From contig NZ_OZ026474.1 of NCBI RefSeq assembly GCF_964020005.1, forward strand, positions 558,001 to 622,000: 64,000 nt of DNA. The letters are read 5' to 3'. Below are positions 19,534 through 30,710 of this stretch, one piece after another; the stretch's first letter is position 1; the number at the start of each line of letters is the position of its first letter. Position numbers and translations under genes: made by a program. The notes under the pieces were generated by a model. That model was not told where the DNA came from, searched no databases, and was given only the letters and a program-made list of their open reading frames with translations. The stretch is from Spiroplasma endosymbiont of Atherix ibis. GTDB taxonomy: Bacteria; Bacillota_I; Bacilli_A; Mycoplasmatales; Mycoplasmataceae.

Positions 19534-20353
19534 TTCAGGAATTATTAATAAATACGAAATATAATCGAACAATAATTTGCAAAATTTTAAATATCAATAG
19601 AACATCAACATATAAAGAAAATAAAACTTTAATGAATTTCCTCAATGATACAAGAATTATGAATTTAGTGATTTCAGAAATTGAAAAAAATAATTTTCTT
19701 AGTGCTTATAGTGCTAAAAGATGATCTTTATATTTTAAATTGAATTATATTGACCCTTTTAGGATAAATCACAAAAAATTAGAACGTATATTTAAAAAAT
19801 TTAATCATATTGCATATTATATTAAGAAACAAACTAAACATGAAATTAAAAAATATAAAGAAACTATTAGAAAAAATTATCTTAAAGAAGCAAAAGAAAT
19901 GGGATTTTAAAACATTTGAACTAGTGACATAACTCAATTTTCAGTTAAAACAAAAAAGGTTATATTTGCACAGTTCAAGATAATTTAACTAGAGAAATAA
20001 TAGGAAAATCTAAAAGAATAGATAATCAAAAAACAAATTTTGTGCTTGAAGCTGTAAAAATGGCATATAGAAATAAAAAATATTTAGGTCCAATATTATT
20101 ACATTCAGATAATGGAAATCAATATACTTCTGAAAACTACATAAATTTATGTAATGATTTGCAAATCATTAGAAGTTATTCAAAACCAGGAACACCTCAT
20201 CATAATGGCAAGCATGAAAGTTTTCATAGTCGTTTAAAAGATGAAACTATAAGAACATGTCATATTGAAAACATCAATCAATGCTTAAAAATAGCATGAG
20301 CATGATTAGATTTTTATAATAATGATAGAATTAGAATAAATAAAAAATGATAA
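19500..20353 (+). pseudogene. IS3 transposase OrfB, inactivated
   Basis: An rve-type integrase domain with the DDE residues still visible: 'IWTSDIT' (first Asp), 'LLHSDNGNQYTS' (second Asp) and 'GTPHHNGKHESFHSRLK' (Glu). It is broken by TAA at 19908 and by a frameshift in the A-rich run near 19950. The end is TAA 20351 after a Trp TGA. Confidence 0.75.
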
Positions 20354-20632
20354 AAAAAAAAAAAAACGTTCCCTCTATAGGGGGAACCTTCAAATATTTT
20401 TAAGAATATAAAAAAGAAAAATTTAGATTTTGCATAAAAAATTGCTTTTTTATTTATTTTATTAATATGAGTAGCTTTACTTTGTGAATTTAATATATTT
20501 TCTATTAAAATAATTAGAAAATAATATTTAGTTTTTACTAATGAAAATCATAAAAAAACCTTAATAGATAAAGTTTTTTGTTGTTTTTATAGATATAATT
20601 ACTTTGAATAAATAAGAGAGGTTTTCAAAAAA
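20354..20632. other. Intergenic region upstream of tkt
   Basis: Contains the IS right end, an A14 run before it (20352-20365), and AT-rich sequence. A promoter for tkt is expected near 20580-20610 ('TAGATATAATTACTTTG' has a -10-like TATAAT) with ribosome site AGAGAGG at 20616. No gene is supported here. Confidence 0.4.
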
Positions 20633-22600
20633 ATGAATAAAGATAACAAAAATTTAAATGCCTTAAGAATTTTGGGTATAGAAGCTGTTAACAAAGCTAA
20701 TTCAGGACATCCAGGAATAGTTTTAGGAGCAAGTCCAATAGTTTATACATTATTTACTAAATTAATGAATTTAAACCCTAAAAATCCATCTTGATTTAAT
20801 AGAGATAGATTTGTACTAAGTGCAGGTCATGGTAGTGCTTTACTTTATAGTGCTTTGCATTTATCAGGATTTGATCTTTCAATTGAAGAAATGCAAAAAT
20901 TTAGACAATTAAACTCAAAAACTCCAGGACACCCAGAATTTGGTCACACACAAGGAGTTGAAGCAACAACAGGTCCATTAGGTCAAGGATTTGCAATGGG
21001 AGTTGGTATGGCACTTGCTGAAAGTCATTTAGCAAGTAAATATAACACTGATAAACATGAAGTTATAAACCACTTTACATATGTATTGTGTGGTGATGGT
21101 GATTTGCAAGAAGGAGTTTGTCAAGAGGCAATAAGTTTTGCTGGAAGATATAAACTTAATAAATTAATTGTTTTACACGATTCAAATGATATTCAACTTG
21201 ATGCACGTGTTGAAGTAGCACAAAGTGAAGATATTCAAGCAAAATTCAAAGCAGCAGGGTGAAATACTTTAAAAATTGAAAATGGCGAAGATTTACAAGC
21301 AATTGAAAAAGCAATTGAAACTGCTCAAAAAAGTGAAAAACCAACATATATTGAAGTAAAAACTATTATTGGAATAGGTTCTACAAATCAAGGAACAACA
21401 AAAGTTCACGGAGCTCCATTAGGTTCAGATATAGCAACAGTTAAAAAATACTTTAATTGAAATGAACAAGACTTTACAATTCCAAAAGAAGTTTATGACT
21501 TTTGAAAAATCAATGTTTTAAATAGGGGAGTTGCTTTAAATGATCAATGAGATAAAATGTTTGCAGCTTATAAAAAAGAAAATCCTCAATTAGCAGAGCA
21601 ACTTTTAAAATCAATTAATAAAGAATGAGATATTGATTTAAAAGAATTAGAAGCATTAAATAAAGGCACAGAACAAGCAACAAGAGTAAGTAGTGGAGAA
21701 GTATTTAACTTATTAAGTAAAAATATTCCTGGAATAATTGGGGGAAGTGCTGATTTATGTGAATCTACAAAAATTAAAGGTACTGATGGAAATTATGATT
21801 TTGACAATAAAAAAGGAAGAAATATAATGTATGGAGTTAGAGAATTTGCAATGAGTTCAATAAACAATGGTATTGCACTTCATGGTGGATTATTACCAAT
21901 GGCATCAGGATTTTTTGTTTTTGCAGATTACTTAAAACCAGCTTTAAGGATGAGTTCAATTATGAATTTACAAACTCTAAGTGTATTTACTCATGATTCA
22001 ATTGCTGTTGGAGAAGATGGACCAACTCATCAACCAATCGAGCAACTTGCGATGTTAAGAAGTATACCAAATATGAGCGTTTATAGACCTTGTGATATGT
22101 TAGAAACTATTGCAAGTTATTATAATGCTTTAAATAATAAAAATAATCCAAGTGTAATTGTAGCAACTCGTCAAAATTTAAAAGAATTAAATCACTCAAA
22201 AACTATTATTGATGATGTAAAAAAAGGAGCTTATATTTTAAGCAAAACTAATAAAGCAAATATTACTTTAATAGCATCAGGAAGTGAAACTTCACTTGCT
22301 TTAGAAGTTAAAAATGAGTTAGAAAAAAATAATCAAAAAGTAAATGTGGTTTCTATGCCGAATATGAATGAATTTTTAAAGCAATCTAAAGATTATCAAG
22401 ATTCAATTATTGATAAAAATACAATTAGATTTTCAATAGAATTATTATCAACTTATGGATGACATAGATTTTTGGGAGATAGTGGAAAAGCATATGGAAT
22501 TGATACTTTTGGCTATTCTGCTCCAGCACAAGATGTTATTAAAGAAATCAAATTTACAAGTAGTGAAATATCAAAAGACATTTTAAATCATTTAAAATAA
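20633..22600 (+). CDS. tkt: Transketolase
   Basis: A 655-residue cytoplasmic enzyme that moves two-carbon units between sugar phosphates, the core of the non-oxidative pentose-phosphate pathway in mollicutes. Conserved points: '[13 protein letters not shown]' near residue 23, '[12 protein letters not shown]', the thiamine diphosphate motif 'GDGDLQEG' at residues 154-161, and '[20 protein letters not shown]' in the pyrimidine-binding domain. The length is normal for the family. ATG 20633 is preceded by AGAGAGG. Numerous TGA codons read as Trp. It is followed 50 bases later by a UPF0154 gene, an order also found in Bacillus and related mollicutes. Confidence 0.97.
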
Positions 22601-22650
22601 AAAAATATGATATTATTAGTAATGAAATCATTAAAAGGAGAATATAAAAT

Positions 22651-22872
22651 ATGACAATTGTTTGATGAGGAGCTCTACTAATTGCATTAGGTGCAGCTGT
22701 TTTAGGGGGAGTTATTGGTTTTATAATAACAAGAAAAGTTATACAAAAGCAACTTAGAGAAAATCCACCAATTAATGAGAATCAAATAAGAGCTATGTAT
22801 AGAAGTATGGGAAGAAAACCTACTGAAACTGATATTAAAAAAACAATGAATGCTGTTAAAAGAGGAAAATAA
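22651..22872 (+). CDS. UPF0154 (YneF-like) small membrane protein
   Basis: 73 residues: one N-terminal transmembrane segment ('WWGALLIALGAAVLGGVIGF') then a basic tail with 'NPPINENQIRAMYRSMGRK', the conserved signature of the YneF/UPF0154 family. Ribosome site AAAGGAG. Downstream of tkt, as in Bacillus. Function not established. Confidence 0.9.
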
Positions 22873-22887
22873 TATTTTATTTTTGTA

Positions 22888-22958
<71 letters not shown>

Positions 22959-23038
22959 AACTTAGGAATTCAACAATAAAAAAAATTAAAAGAAAAGAAT
23001 GAAATACAATATATAAATTATTAGGGCGGTGGTCAAAA

Positions 23039-23722
23039 ATGATACAAGTATTTACTTGTAGAGAGTTTAAAAAGGTTAATGCCTTTTTATTACATAATGA
23101 GAATAAAAAAGCTATATTATTTGATACAGGATATTTAGTTTATAAAGATATAATAAAATTTGTAGAAGAAAATAATATCAAAATTACAGATATTTTTATC
23201 ACACATGGACATTTTGCTCATTTCTATGGAGTAAATGAAATATGCAAAAGCCAAGATAACCCAAATGTATTTATAGGAAAAGATGATTTATTAAATCTTT
23301 TTGATTGTGTTAAAAATACTAGTTATTTTTTTGAAGGTGTAGGAGAATATATCTTGCAACCTATTAAAAATTTAAAAGTTATATCAAAAGATACTAAAAT
23401 AGAAGTAAATGGATATAATTTAGAAATATATGGAAAGAAAATACATACTGATGGATCAATGATAGTTTCAATTCCAGAAAAAAAGTTTATTTTTGTAGGA
23501 GATTTTATTTTTAAAGATGAAAGTTATTTAATGGAAGATTTAATGAATATAGATCATAAGTTAGAAAAAAATGCAAAAGATATATTTAAATGATTTATTA
23601 ATAGTTTTGACAAAAATTTTTCGGTTTTTCCAGGTCATTATGAATATGGTTTTAAAATTAGAGATATTTTAGAAAAAGAAGAAGGTAAATTATTAATAAA
23701 ATTCATTAATAAAGTTAATTAA
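23039..23722 (+). CDS. Metallo-beta-lactamase-fold hydrolase with altered metal motif
   Basis: 227 residues with the glyoxalase-II-like MBL fold: 'AILFDTGY', 'FITHGHFAHFYG', 'IHTDGSMIVSIPEKKFIFVGDFIF' and 'VFPGHYEYG'. The family motif is HxHxDH; here it reads H-G-H-F-A-H, with Ala replacing the Asp that binds the second metal, so activity may be altered or lost. Normally such proteins hydrolyse thioesters (glyoxalase II type) in the cytoplasm. The ribosome-site region is an unusual GGGCGGTGG. It is a stand-alone gene between terminators. Confidence 0.8.
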
Positions 23723-23734
23723 ATTATTAATAAT

Positions 23735-23762
23735 AAAGTACAGCAAAAGCTGTATTTTTTTA
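23735..23762 (+). terminator. Rho-independent terminator
   Basis: Stem AAAGTACAGC / GCTGTATTTT with an AAAA loop and T-run after the MBL gene. Confidence 0.75.
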
Positions 23763-23893
23763 ACTTATACTCTATTTATAATAAAAACTTAATAAAATTG
23801 TTTACTAATTTCCAAAAAATTTTTATTAAAATATAAATTTTTTTTATATACTATAAATAAGGTTAGATACCTTAAAGGAAAGGAAATCAAAAA

Positions 23894-24631
23894 ATGAATG
23901 ATTGATTTATGAATTTTGGAACGGAATTAATTGGAACAATGATTTTAATTTTACTTGGTAACGGAGTAGTTGCCAATGTTTTTTTAAAAAATACAAAAGG
24001 AAATAATGGAGGGTTCTTATCTATAACAATTGGATGAGCAGTTGCAGTAATTTTAGGAGCAACTATTTCTTCTGCAATGGGGGGGAAAGCTCATTTAAAT
24101 CCAGCTGTAACATTAGCAATGCTTTCAAATGGATGAGAAAAAAATGTTGGAAGTTTTGGTCTACTACCATTATTTTTTGTTGGTCAAATAATAGGAGCTA
24201 TTTTAGCACAAGTTATATTAGACATTTTTTATATCAAACATATAACACACACAATTTCAGAAAAGCAACCAGAAAACGTTTTGGCAATGCACAGTACTGG
24301 ACCAACATATAGAAATATAATTTTAAACTTTTTTTCAGAATTTATTGGTACAGTAGTTTTAGTATTGGCAATATTTGCAACAATAAATTGATTTAAATTT
24401 TATAATTTTATGGGACCAATATTTGTTGGAATAACAGTTTTAGGAATTGGTTTAGCATTAGGTGGAACTACTGGTTATGCAATTAATCCAGTAAGAGATT
24501 TAATACCAAGAGTTGTTTATCAATTTTTACCAGTTAAAAATAAAGTTAAAGCTGATTGACAGTATTCATGAATACCAGTTGTAGCACCATTATTTGCAGG
24601 TGTAATTGTAGGACTATTATTTTTAATTTAA
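23894..24631 (+). CDS. glpF: Glycerol uptake facilitator
   Basis: A 245-residue MIP-family channel with six hydrophobic segments. First pore motif 'HLNPAVT' near residue 75; second 'GYAINPVRDLIPR', an NPV variant of the NPA box whose Arg-Asp marks aquaglyceroporins. It brings glycerol into the cell for the kinase encoded downstream. First gene of a glpF-glpO-glpK operon (spacings 45 and 16 bases). Ribosome site AAAGGAAAGG. A short inverted repeat AAGG/CCTT (23862-23876) lies in the leader. Confidence 0.95.
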
Positions 24632-24676
24632 TAAAATAGAAAATGAGTAAACTAAAGAAAAAAAAGAGGAAATTAA

Positions 24677-25837
24677 ATGAGTAATCAAAAATATGATATT
24701 TGTATAATTGGTGCAGGTATTATAGGAGCATCAATTGCAAGAGAGTTATCAAAATATAATTTAAATATTTTAGTTTTAGAATCAAATGTTTCATATGGTT
24801 TAGAAACAACAACAGGAAATTCTGGTGTTATTCATGGTGGATTTGATCCTACTCCTGGAAAACTAAATGCCAAATTAAATCAAAGAGGTAAAAAACTTTA
24901 CAAAGAAAAATGATTTAAAGAATTGGATTTTAGATATTTACCAATAAATTCATTAGTTATTGCATTCAATGAAGAAGAAGAAAAACATTTAGAAATTTTA
25001 TATGAAAATGGCTTTATAAATGGCTTAGAAAAAGATGAAATTAAATTAATTGAAAAAGATGAAATATTAAAATTACAACCAAATATTAGCAATAAAGTAA
25101 GAAAAGCACTTTTGTGTAACAGTTCAATTGCAATTGATGCAGTTGAATTAACTGGAGTTTTATTAAAAAACGCAAAAAGAAATTCATGTGAAATTAAGTT
25201 TAATCAAAAAGTTATAAATATTCAAAATCAAAATGATGAATTTATTGTTGAAACAAATAATAATAAATATAATTCAAAAATGATTATTAATTGTGCAGGT
25301 CATTTTGCAGATGTAATAAGTAAAATGGCAGGATATGATGAATATAAATTAGATACAAGAAGAGGAGAATATATTGTTCTAAAAAAATCAAAAGACAATT
25401 ATGTAGACAATATTGTATTTTTAGTGCCAACAATTTGAGGTAAAGGTGTTATTGTAGCACCTACTATAGATGGAAATATTCTTATTGGTCCTACTTCACA
25501 AGAAGGTGTAGGAAAAGATGAAACAAGTCTAATTACTGATGAAAAAGAAAAATTAATTATGGATATAGGTAAAAAAATTATGCCAGGACTTGATTATTCA
25601 AAAATGACAAAAAGATTTTCAGGATCAAGACCAATTTATAAAAAAACAAATGATTTTTATATTGAATTTGCTAAAAATAATAAAAACTTTTTAAATGTAG
25701 CTGGAATGAAATCACCTGCAATAGCTGCAGCACCAGCTATTGCAGAATATGTAATAGAAAAAGTAAAAGAAGTAATGACTTTGAAAGAAAAAGAAAATTG
25801 AATTTCAAAAGAGGAAAATATATTATTGAAAAATTAG
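24677..25837 (+). CDS. glpO: Glycerol-3-phosphate oxidase (FAD)
   Basis: 386 residues, a DAAO-type flavoprotein. The FAD-binding '[14 protein letters not shown]' is at residues 10-23, '[18 protein letters not shown]' follows near 49, and '[20 protein letters not shown]' is at the C-terminus. In mollicutes of this group the enzyme oxidises glycerol-3-phosphate to dihydroxyacetone phosphate using O2 and releases H2O2, a cytotoxic product. The length matches the short mollicute form. The gene lies between facilitator and kinase, so expression is coupled to glycerol use. Whether the oxidase or a dehydrogenase activity dominates cannot be read from sequence. Confidence 0.92.
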
Positions 25838-25853
25838 AAAAGGTGAAATAATT

Positions 25854-27353
25854 ATGGAAAAATATATTGTAACTTTAGATGAAGGTACAACAAGTGCTAG
25901 AACATTAGTTGTAAATAAAAAAGGTGAAATAGTTGTTTCAAATCAAAAAGAATTTAGTCAATATTATCCTGAAGAAGGATGAGTTGAACAAGATGCTATT
26001 GAAATTTGAAATACTCAAAGAACAACTTTACTTAAAGCTTTAAACTCAAAAGAAATTTTACCAGAACAAGTTGCAGCTATAGGAATTACAAATCAAAGAG
26101 AGACAGTTATAATTTGAGATAAAAATACAGGAAATCCAATTTATAATGCAATTGTTTGACAAGATAGAAGAACAGATGATTATTGTATTGAACTTGCAAA
26201 AAAATATAAAGAAAAAATTCAAAAGAAAACAGGATTAATTATTGATGCTTATTTTTCTGCAAGTAAAATTAAATGAATCTTAGATAATGTAAAAGGATCA
26301 AAAGAAAAAGCACAAAAAGGGGAATTATATTTTGGTAATGTTAACACATGATTAATTTGAAGACTAAGTGGGGGTAAAGTATTTTGTACAGATCATACAA
26401 ATGCATCTAGAACAATGCTTTACAATATTTCATCTCATAATTGAGATGAAGAACTTTTAGAAATATTTGATATTCCTAAAAGTTTATTGCCAGAAATTAA
26501 AAGTAATAGTGAAATTTATGGATATACTTTTGCAGAATTGCTTTCAAAAAATTCTCAATATAAAATTCCAATAGCAAGTTCGATTGGAGATCAACAATCT
26601 GCTTTATTTGGACAAATGTGCTTAGAAAAAGGAGATATTAAAACTACTTTTGGAACTGGTGCTTTTATACTTATGAATACTGGAGAAGAAAAAGTAGAGA
26701 GTAAAAATGGACTTTTAACAGTAATTGGATATTCAATTAATAATAAATTTGTTTATGGTTTAGAAGGTTCAATAATGATGGCAGGAGCGACTCTTCAATG
26801 ATTAAGAGATGATTTGAGAATGATTTATCAAACTCCGTTAAGTGAATACTATTCAAAATCTGTTAAAGATTCAAGACAAGTATATTTTGTTCCAAGTTTT
26901 TCTGGGTTAGGTTCACCATATTGAGATCCTTACTCAAGAGGTGGTATATTTGGACTTGATAGGGGAGTTAGAAAAGAGCATATTATTAAAGCTGCACTTG
27001 ACTCTATTGCCTATCAATCAAATGATGTTTTTGATGTAATGCAAAAAGATTCAAAAATAGATATTAAAACTATAAAACTTGATGGAGGAGCAAGTAAAAA
27101 CAATTACTTAATTCAGTTTCAAGCAAATATTTCAAAAAGAGAAATAATAAGACCTAAAAATGTTGAAACTACAGCAATGGGAGCTGCATATTTAGCAGGA
27201 CTTGCTGTAGGATATTGAAAAAATATAGAAGAAATTAAAGAAAATTGAAAAGTTGATGTTAAAGTAAAACCACAAAAAGATATGTCAAAAGAATTAAAAG
27301 GTTGAAAAGAAGCAGTTAAAAGAACAAGAAATTGATTAAAAGATATTGCTTAA
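25854..27353 (+). CDS. glpK: Glycerol kinase
   Basis: 499 residues of the FGGY kinase family, the normal length. '[11 protein letters not shown]' at residues 9-19 (phosphate loop), '[12 protein letters not shown]', 'IVWQDRRTDD', '[12 protein letters not shown]' and '[11 protein letters not shown]' are all conserved. It phosphorylates glycerol with ATP, feeding both glycolysis (through GlpO) and phospholipid synthesis (PlsY is encoded nearby). Ribosome site AAGGTGA, 16 bases after glpO. Confidence 0.97.
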
Positions 27354-27456
27354 TAAAAAGAACGATTTTTCTACAAATGAAAATTTGGTTTTAAAAATTT
27401 ATTAATTAAAAATAATTATATTTATATGATTACTTATTATTGAAAGGAAAAAAAAT

Positions 27457-28268
27457 ATGAAAAAATTAATTAGTATTATATTAACAGTATTATTAGGAAT
27501 ATCAGGTATAAGTTCAGTAACGTTAGCAAATCAGCATAAAAAAACTATGGAAAAAAATCATTAAATACTAATACTAATATCAATTGAAATCAAATTGAAA
27601 ATAGTTTATCAAAAATATTTTATGAAGCATTTTCTTATTCTGATAAAACAATTGAAATGATAGAAAAATCTTATCAAGAATCAATGAATTATTTTTATAC
27701 TTTTAAAAAAAATAACTTATCATTTGAGCAAATAAATGCAAGTTTATTAGAGATAACAAAAAAATATGAGAATAAATATCAAAATGAAATAGAAACTTTA
27801 CAAAAAAAAGATAAAAAAATAATGTTTGAATATTCAATTGGTGATATTTTAATTGTTTCTAATGTTGGAAATAATCGAAATAATCGAAATTACAAAGAGG
27901 CAAAAAGATTATTATCTGGTTTTGAAAAAAGTCTTTCAATTGCGCAGAATACTCTTTTAACATTAACAGTGGTTGCAGGAATAGCTGCAGCTGGATTTTT
28001 TTGAATTAGTATTCCATGAGCAATTGCAGCAGCAGCAATAGGATTTTATAGAAATAAAAATAATCTAAATTCAAGTGCTTTAAAAGCAGCTTCCTGAGCA
28101 CTTGATATTAGAACTATTGCTTCAGCTTTTAAAGAAATTGTTTATCCTATATTAATTGTTTCACAAACAACAGTTTCATCTTCATCATGAGCTGTCCCAG
28201 CAGCGTTTGCTACAATTGGATTATTTGCAACAATATTTTCTTGAGTAAGTGATCTATCATTATTTTAA
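27457..28268 (+). pseudogene. Exported protein gene with A7 frameshift (possibly phase-variable)
   Basis: ATG 27457 with ribosome site GAAAGGAAA gives a clear signal peptide ('MKKLISIILTVLLGISGISS', then 'TLANQ') but ends after 35 codons. One additional A in the A7 run at 27551-27557 would restore a 271-residue protein whose mature part is helical and ends in two hydrophobic segments ('LLTLTVVAGIAAAGFFW', 'PAAFATIGLFATIFSWV'). The rest of the frame is clean to TAA 28266, so the lesion is recent, reversible or a sequencing error. Function unknown; probably surface-exposed or secreted and membrane-anchored. Confidence 0.65.
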
Positions 28269-28299
28269 TTAATAAAAATATTGCTTAATAAAATAAATT

Positions 28300-28329
28300 A
28301 AAAAATTCTCTTTTAAAAGAGAATTTTTT
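28300..28329. terminator. Bidirectional terminator
   Basis: Perfect 15-base inverted repeat AAAAAATTCTCTTTT / AAAAGAGAATTTTTT between convergent genes. Confidence 0.85.
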
Positions 28330-28338
28330 AATTTAAAT

Positions 28339-29121
28339 TTATTTTTTTTGTTTTTGATCTTTATTTTTAAAAGTCATTTTTTTAATAAAATAGGGTTCAG
28401 TTCCTTTAATTAAACGTTCAATATTTTGTCAATGTCTTTCCAATAATATCAACATAGAAAAGGTTGTTACTAAATTAATTATTAAAAAACTATCAAATTG
28501 ATTACCTTGATTTAAAGTGTGCAATTGGTTATATCAAACAGCTGTAAACTCATTATTACTATAAATTTGAGCAAAAGCACTTCCATCAATATCAAAAGTA
28601 TTTAACCCTGACATTTGAGGAATTCACATTAAAATTGCTGTTAATAAAGAAGCAATAATTGATCCAATACTTACTTTTCTTGAAATTAATACCAATATTA
28701 TTCAAGTTCCAAACATAACAATTCCAGCTATTCAATTAATTGTAAATATTAAACCCATAAAACAACTAACTGCTTTTCCACCTTTAAATTTGTAATAAAT
28801 TGGTCAACAGTGACCAATTAGAGCAAATAATCCTGGAATAATTAAAATTACATTTTTAAAAATATTTGCGTGAATTTGACTTATTGATAATGCTATAAAA
28901 ACTGCAAGTAAGATTTTAAAAGCATCAAGAAACATGATAACGATTCCTCATTTTTTACCAATAATTCTACTTGCATTGGTTGCACCAGCATTTTTGCTTC
29001 CTTCTTCTCTAACATCTTTATTAGTTTTTAATTTAACTATTGTTATTGAAAAAGAGTAACTTCCTATTAAATAACTAATAACAGATACAATAAAAGTACC
29101 TGCAATTATTTCTCAAACCAT
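28339..29121 (-). CDS. plsY: Acyl-phosphate:glycerol-3-phosphate acyltransferase PlsY
   Basis: 260 residues with about seven membrane segments. 'YLIGSYSFSI' (PlsY motif 1, usually GS-P), 'EGSKNAGATNASRIIGKK' (the strongly conserved GSGNxGATN block) and 'GHCWPIYYKFKGGKAV' (motif GH-FP-F--F-GGKG/A) identify it. It makes lysophosphatidate from glycerol-3-phosphate in the membrane. Proximity to glpFOK is metabolically sensible although it is on the opposite strand. ATG 29121 behind 'AAAGGAG'. Longer than bacterial PlsY (about 200) because of a loop around residues 165-205 ('MSGLNTFDIDGSAFAQI'). Confidence 0.92.
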
Positions 29122-29258
29122 ATGATTAATACTCCTTTTAAAAAATTAAATACATATTTTATCTTACTATAAAGATATGGCAATATGCAAGAAAATAGGT
29201 TAAAATAACTAAATAGCAAATTTAAGCAATGTAATAGTTATAGGAGTTTTTTTAGAAT

Positions 29259-29942
29259 ATGAAATTAAATGAAAAAATAAATTTAAACAAAATTATTTTT
29301 AATTTGTATAAAAAAGATTTAAATGGATTAATAAATAATAAACATTTTAATCTTAATGATGAACAAAAAAACGAATTAATAATTTTAGGACAAACAAATG
29401 AATGTAAAATTTTATTTGAAGGAATAAATAATTTCTTTGAAAAGAATATAAACAATGATCCTTTAGAATTAAGTTTAATGTTAACTTTAATATTGCAAAG
29501 ATATAATTACTTTTATAAAACTGAATTGCAATGAAAAGAATATTGTAAAAATTTTGAAAATATTGAACAAAAAAATCCAGGAGAATTTTTTTTAATTTAT
29601 ATAAGTAAATTTTTTGATGATCAAATAGATTTGTATAATAATAGCTATTTAGAAATAGTTGAAGAATTTAATATTGAAAAATGAAATAAAAATTTTTCAT
29701 CTGATATTAATAAACTTTTAAAAAATATAAGTAATTCAAGCAATTTTCAAGATAAATTACAAAATTGTGAAAAAATGATTTTATTCTTACAAGATACAAA
29801 AAATATTTATTCGAGTTTAGAATCAGTTGGTGTTGAAAATGAAAAACAACAATTTTTAGCTCATACAAATGAACTAAAAATAATTTATCAATCTTTAAAT
29901 CATTTAATAAATGAAATTTTAAAAGAGATTATTGTTGTTTAA
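29259..29942 (+). CDS. Conserved-looking unknown protein (227 residues)
   Basis: ATG 29259 behind a weak AGGAG (29240). Helical, Asn/Glu/Lys-rich, no membrane segment and no motif I recognise. The frame is clean with three TGA Trp codons. It is followed after 17 bases by a small membrane protein gene with ribosome site AGAGGT, probably the same operon. Confidence 0.7.
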
Positions 29943-29959
29943 AAAAGAGGTAAATAGAT

Positions 29960-30253
29960 ATGTTTGAAAAATATGAAAATATGAATAAACAAGATATAGA
30001 AAAAAATCTTGAAGAAATAGAAAAACAATATAAACAACTTTTAGAAGAAGAGAAAAAAATCGATAAAAAAGTAAGAAAAAATTTATGAATTTGATTTCTT
30101 TTTCCATTACTAGGATTACTTTTTTATCAAATTCATTTAAAGAAAAGAAAAGAAAATGATAAAAATTATTATGTAATTAAAAATAAGAAAAAAGATATAA
30201 TTTATGTTGAATTAGAAATTCAATTTTTACAATCAAAATTAGAAAAAATGTAA
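29960..30253 (+). CDS. Small coiled-coil membrane protein (97 residues)
   Basis: N-terminal coiled coil (residues 8-40, heptad-like 'IEKNLEEIEKQYKQLLEEE'), one transmembrane segment at 43-60 ('LWIWFLFPLLGLLFYQIHL'), basic C-terminal tail. Follows the 29259 gene closely. Unknown role. Confidence 0.65.
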
Positions 30254-30273
30254 ATAATAAGCGATTATTTCCC

Positions 30274-30311
30274 AAAATGCAAGATTTAACTAATAAATAT
30301 TGCATTTTTTT
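30274..30311 (+). terminator. Rho-independent terminator
   Basis: Stem AAAATGCAA / TTGCATTTT with a 17-base loop, followed by T-rich sequence. Confidence 0.65.
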
Positions 30312-30425
30312 CTTTTTTATTAAAAAAATATCAATTGGAGTCTTTAAAAGGAGAATCAATTCTAAGAATTTTAATTGCTATAAATTTTTTATTGGTTATG
30401 CTAAAATTAATAAAATGAAAACAAT

Positions 30426-30710
30426 ATGAAAAAAAAGATATTTTATTTAAATTAAAATTTAGAATATACTTATGAATATGTTTTTTACAATCAAGGTATT
30501 GGTTCTTGTTCTCATGAAAAAATAGCAAATGATGAAAGAGATAATAAATTTAAATGTACAAATTGCTTTATGATATTTTCTTTTATTAATCAAAAACAAT
30601 TGAATAAATTTAGTAGTAGAATTTTAAAAGAATATAATTTTGAAAAAACAGAAATTGAGCTAAAAAGAAGAATTAAAGGAAAAAAAATGGTAAATCAATA
30701 TGACAAATAG
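30426..30710 (+). pseudogene. Small putative zinc-binding protein with in-frame TAA
   Basis: Frame from ATG 30426 ('MKKKIFYLN') is cut by TAA at 30453 and then open to TAG 30708. The downstream part contains 'CSHE' and 'CTNC', a possible zinc site, and a basic helical tail. It overlaps the ribF start by 11 bases. A promoter-like TATGCTAAAAT lies just upstream (30398-30408). One nonsense codon separates it from an intact 94-residue protein; alternatively translation starts downstream. Family not recognised. Confidence 0.45.

Larger units (their letters stand above)
19154..20385 (+). mobile_element. IS3-family insertion sequence, degenerate
   Basis: About 1.23 kb carrying orfA (19204) and a broken orfB (19500). 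Imperfect terminal inverted repeats: left TTCCCCCATTTTAGGAGAC (19154) against the complement of the right end TTCCCCCTATAGAGGGAAC (20367-20385). A putative -1 frameshift slippery heptamer A AAA AAG lies at 19491-19497 at the orfA/orfB junction, typical of the family. orfB is interrupted by a TAA and a frameshift, so the copy is inactive. It sits between a lipoprotein promoter and tkt. Confidence 0.7.

Noticed and set aside
24034-24312. Alternative plus-strand frame in glpF
   Set aside because: Frame-shifted reading of the glpF coding sequence; the MIP-family frame explains the region fully.
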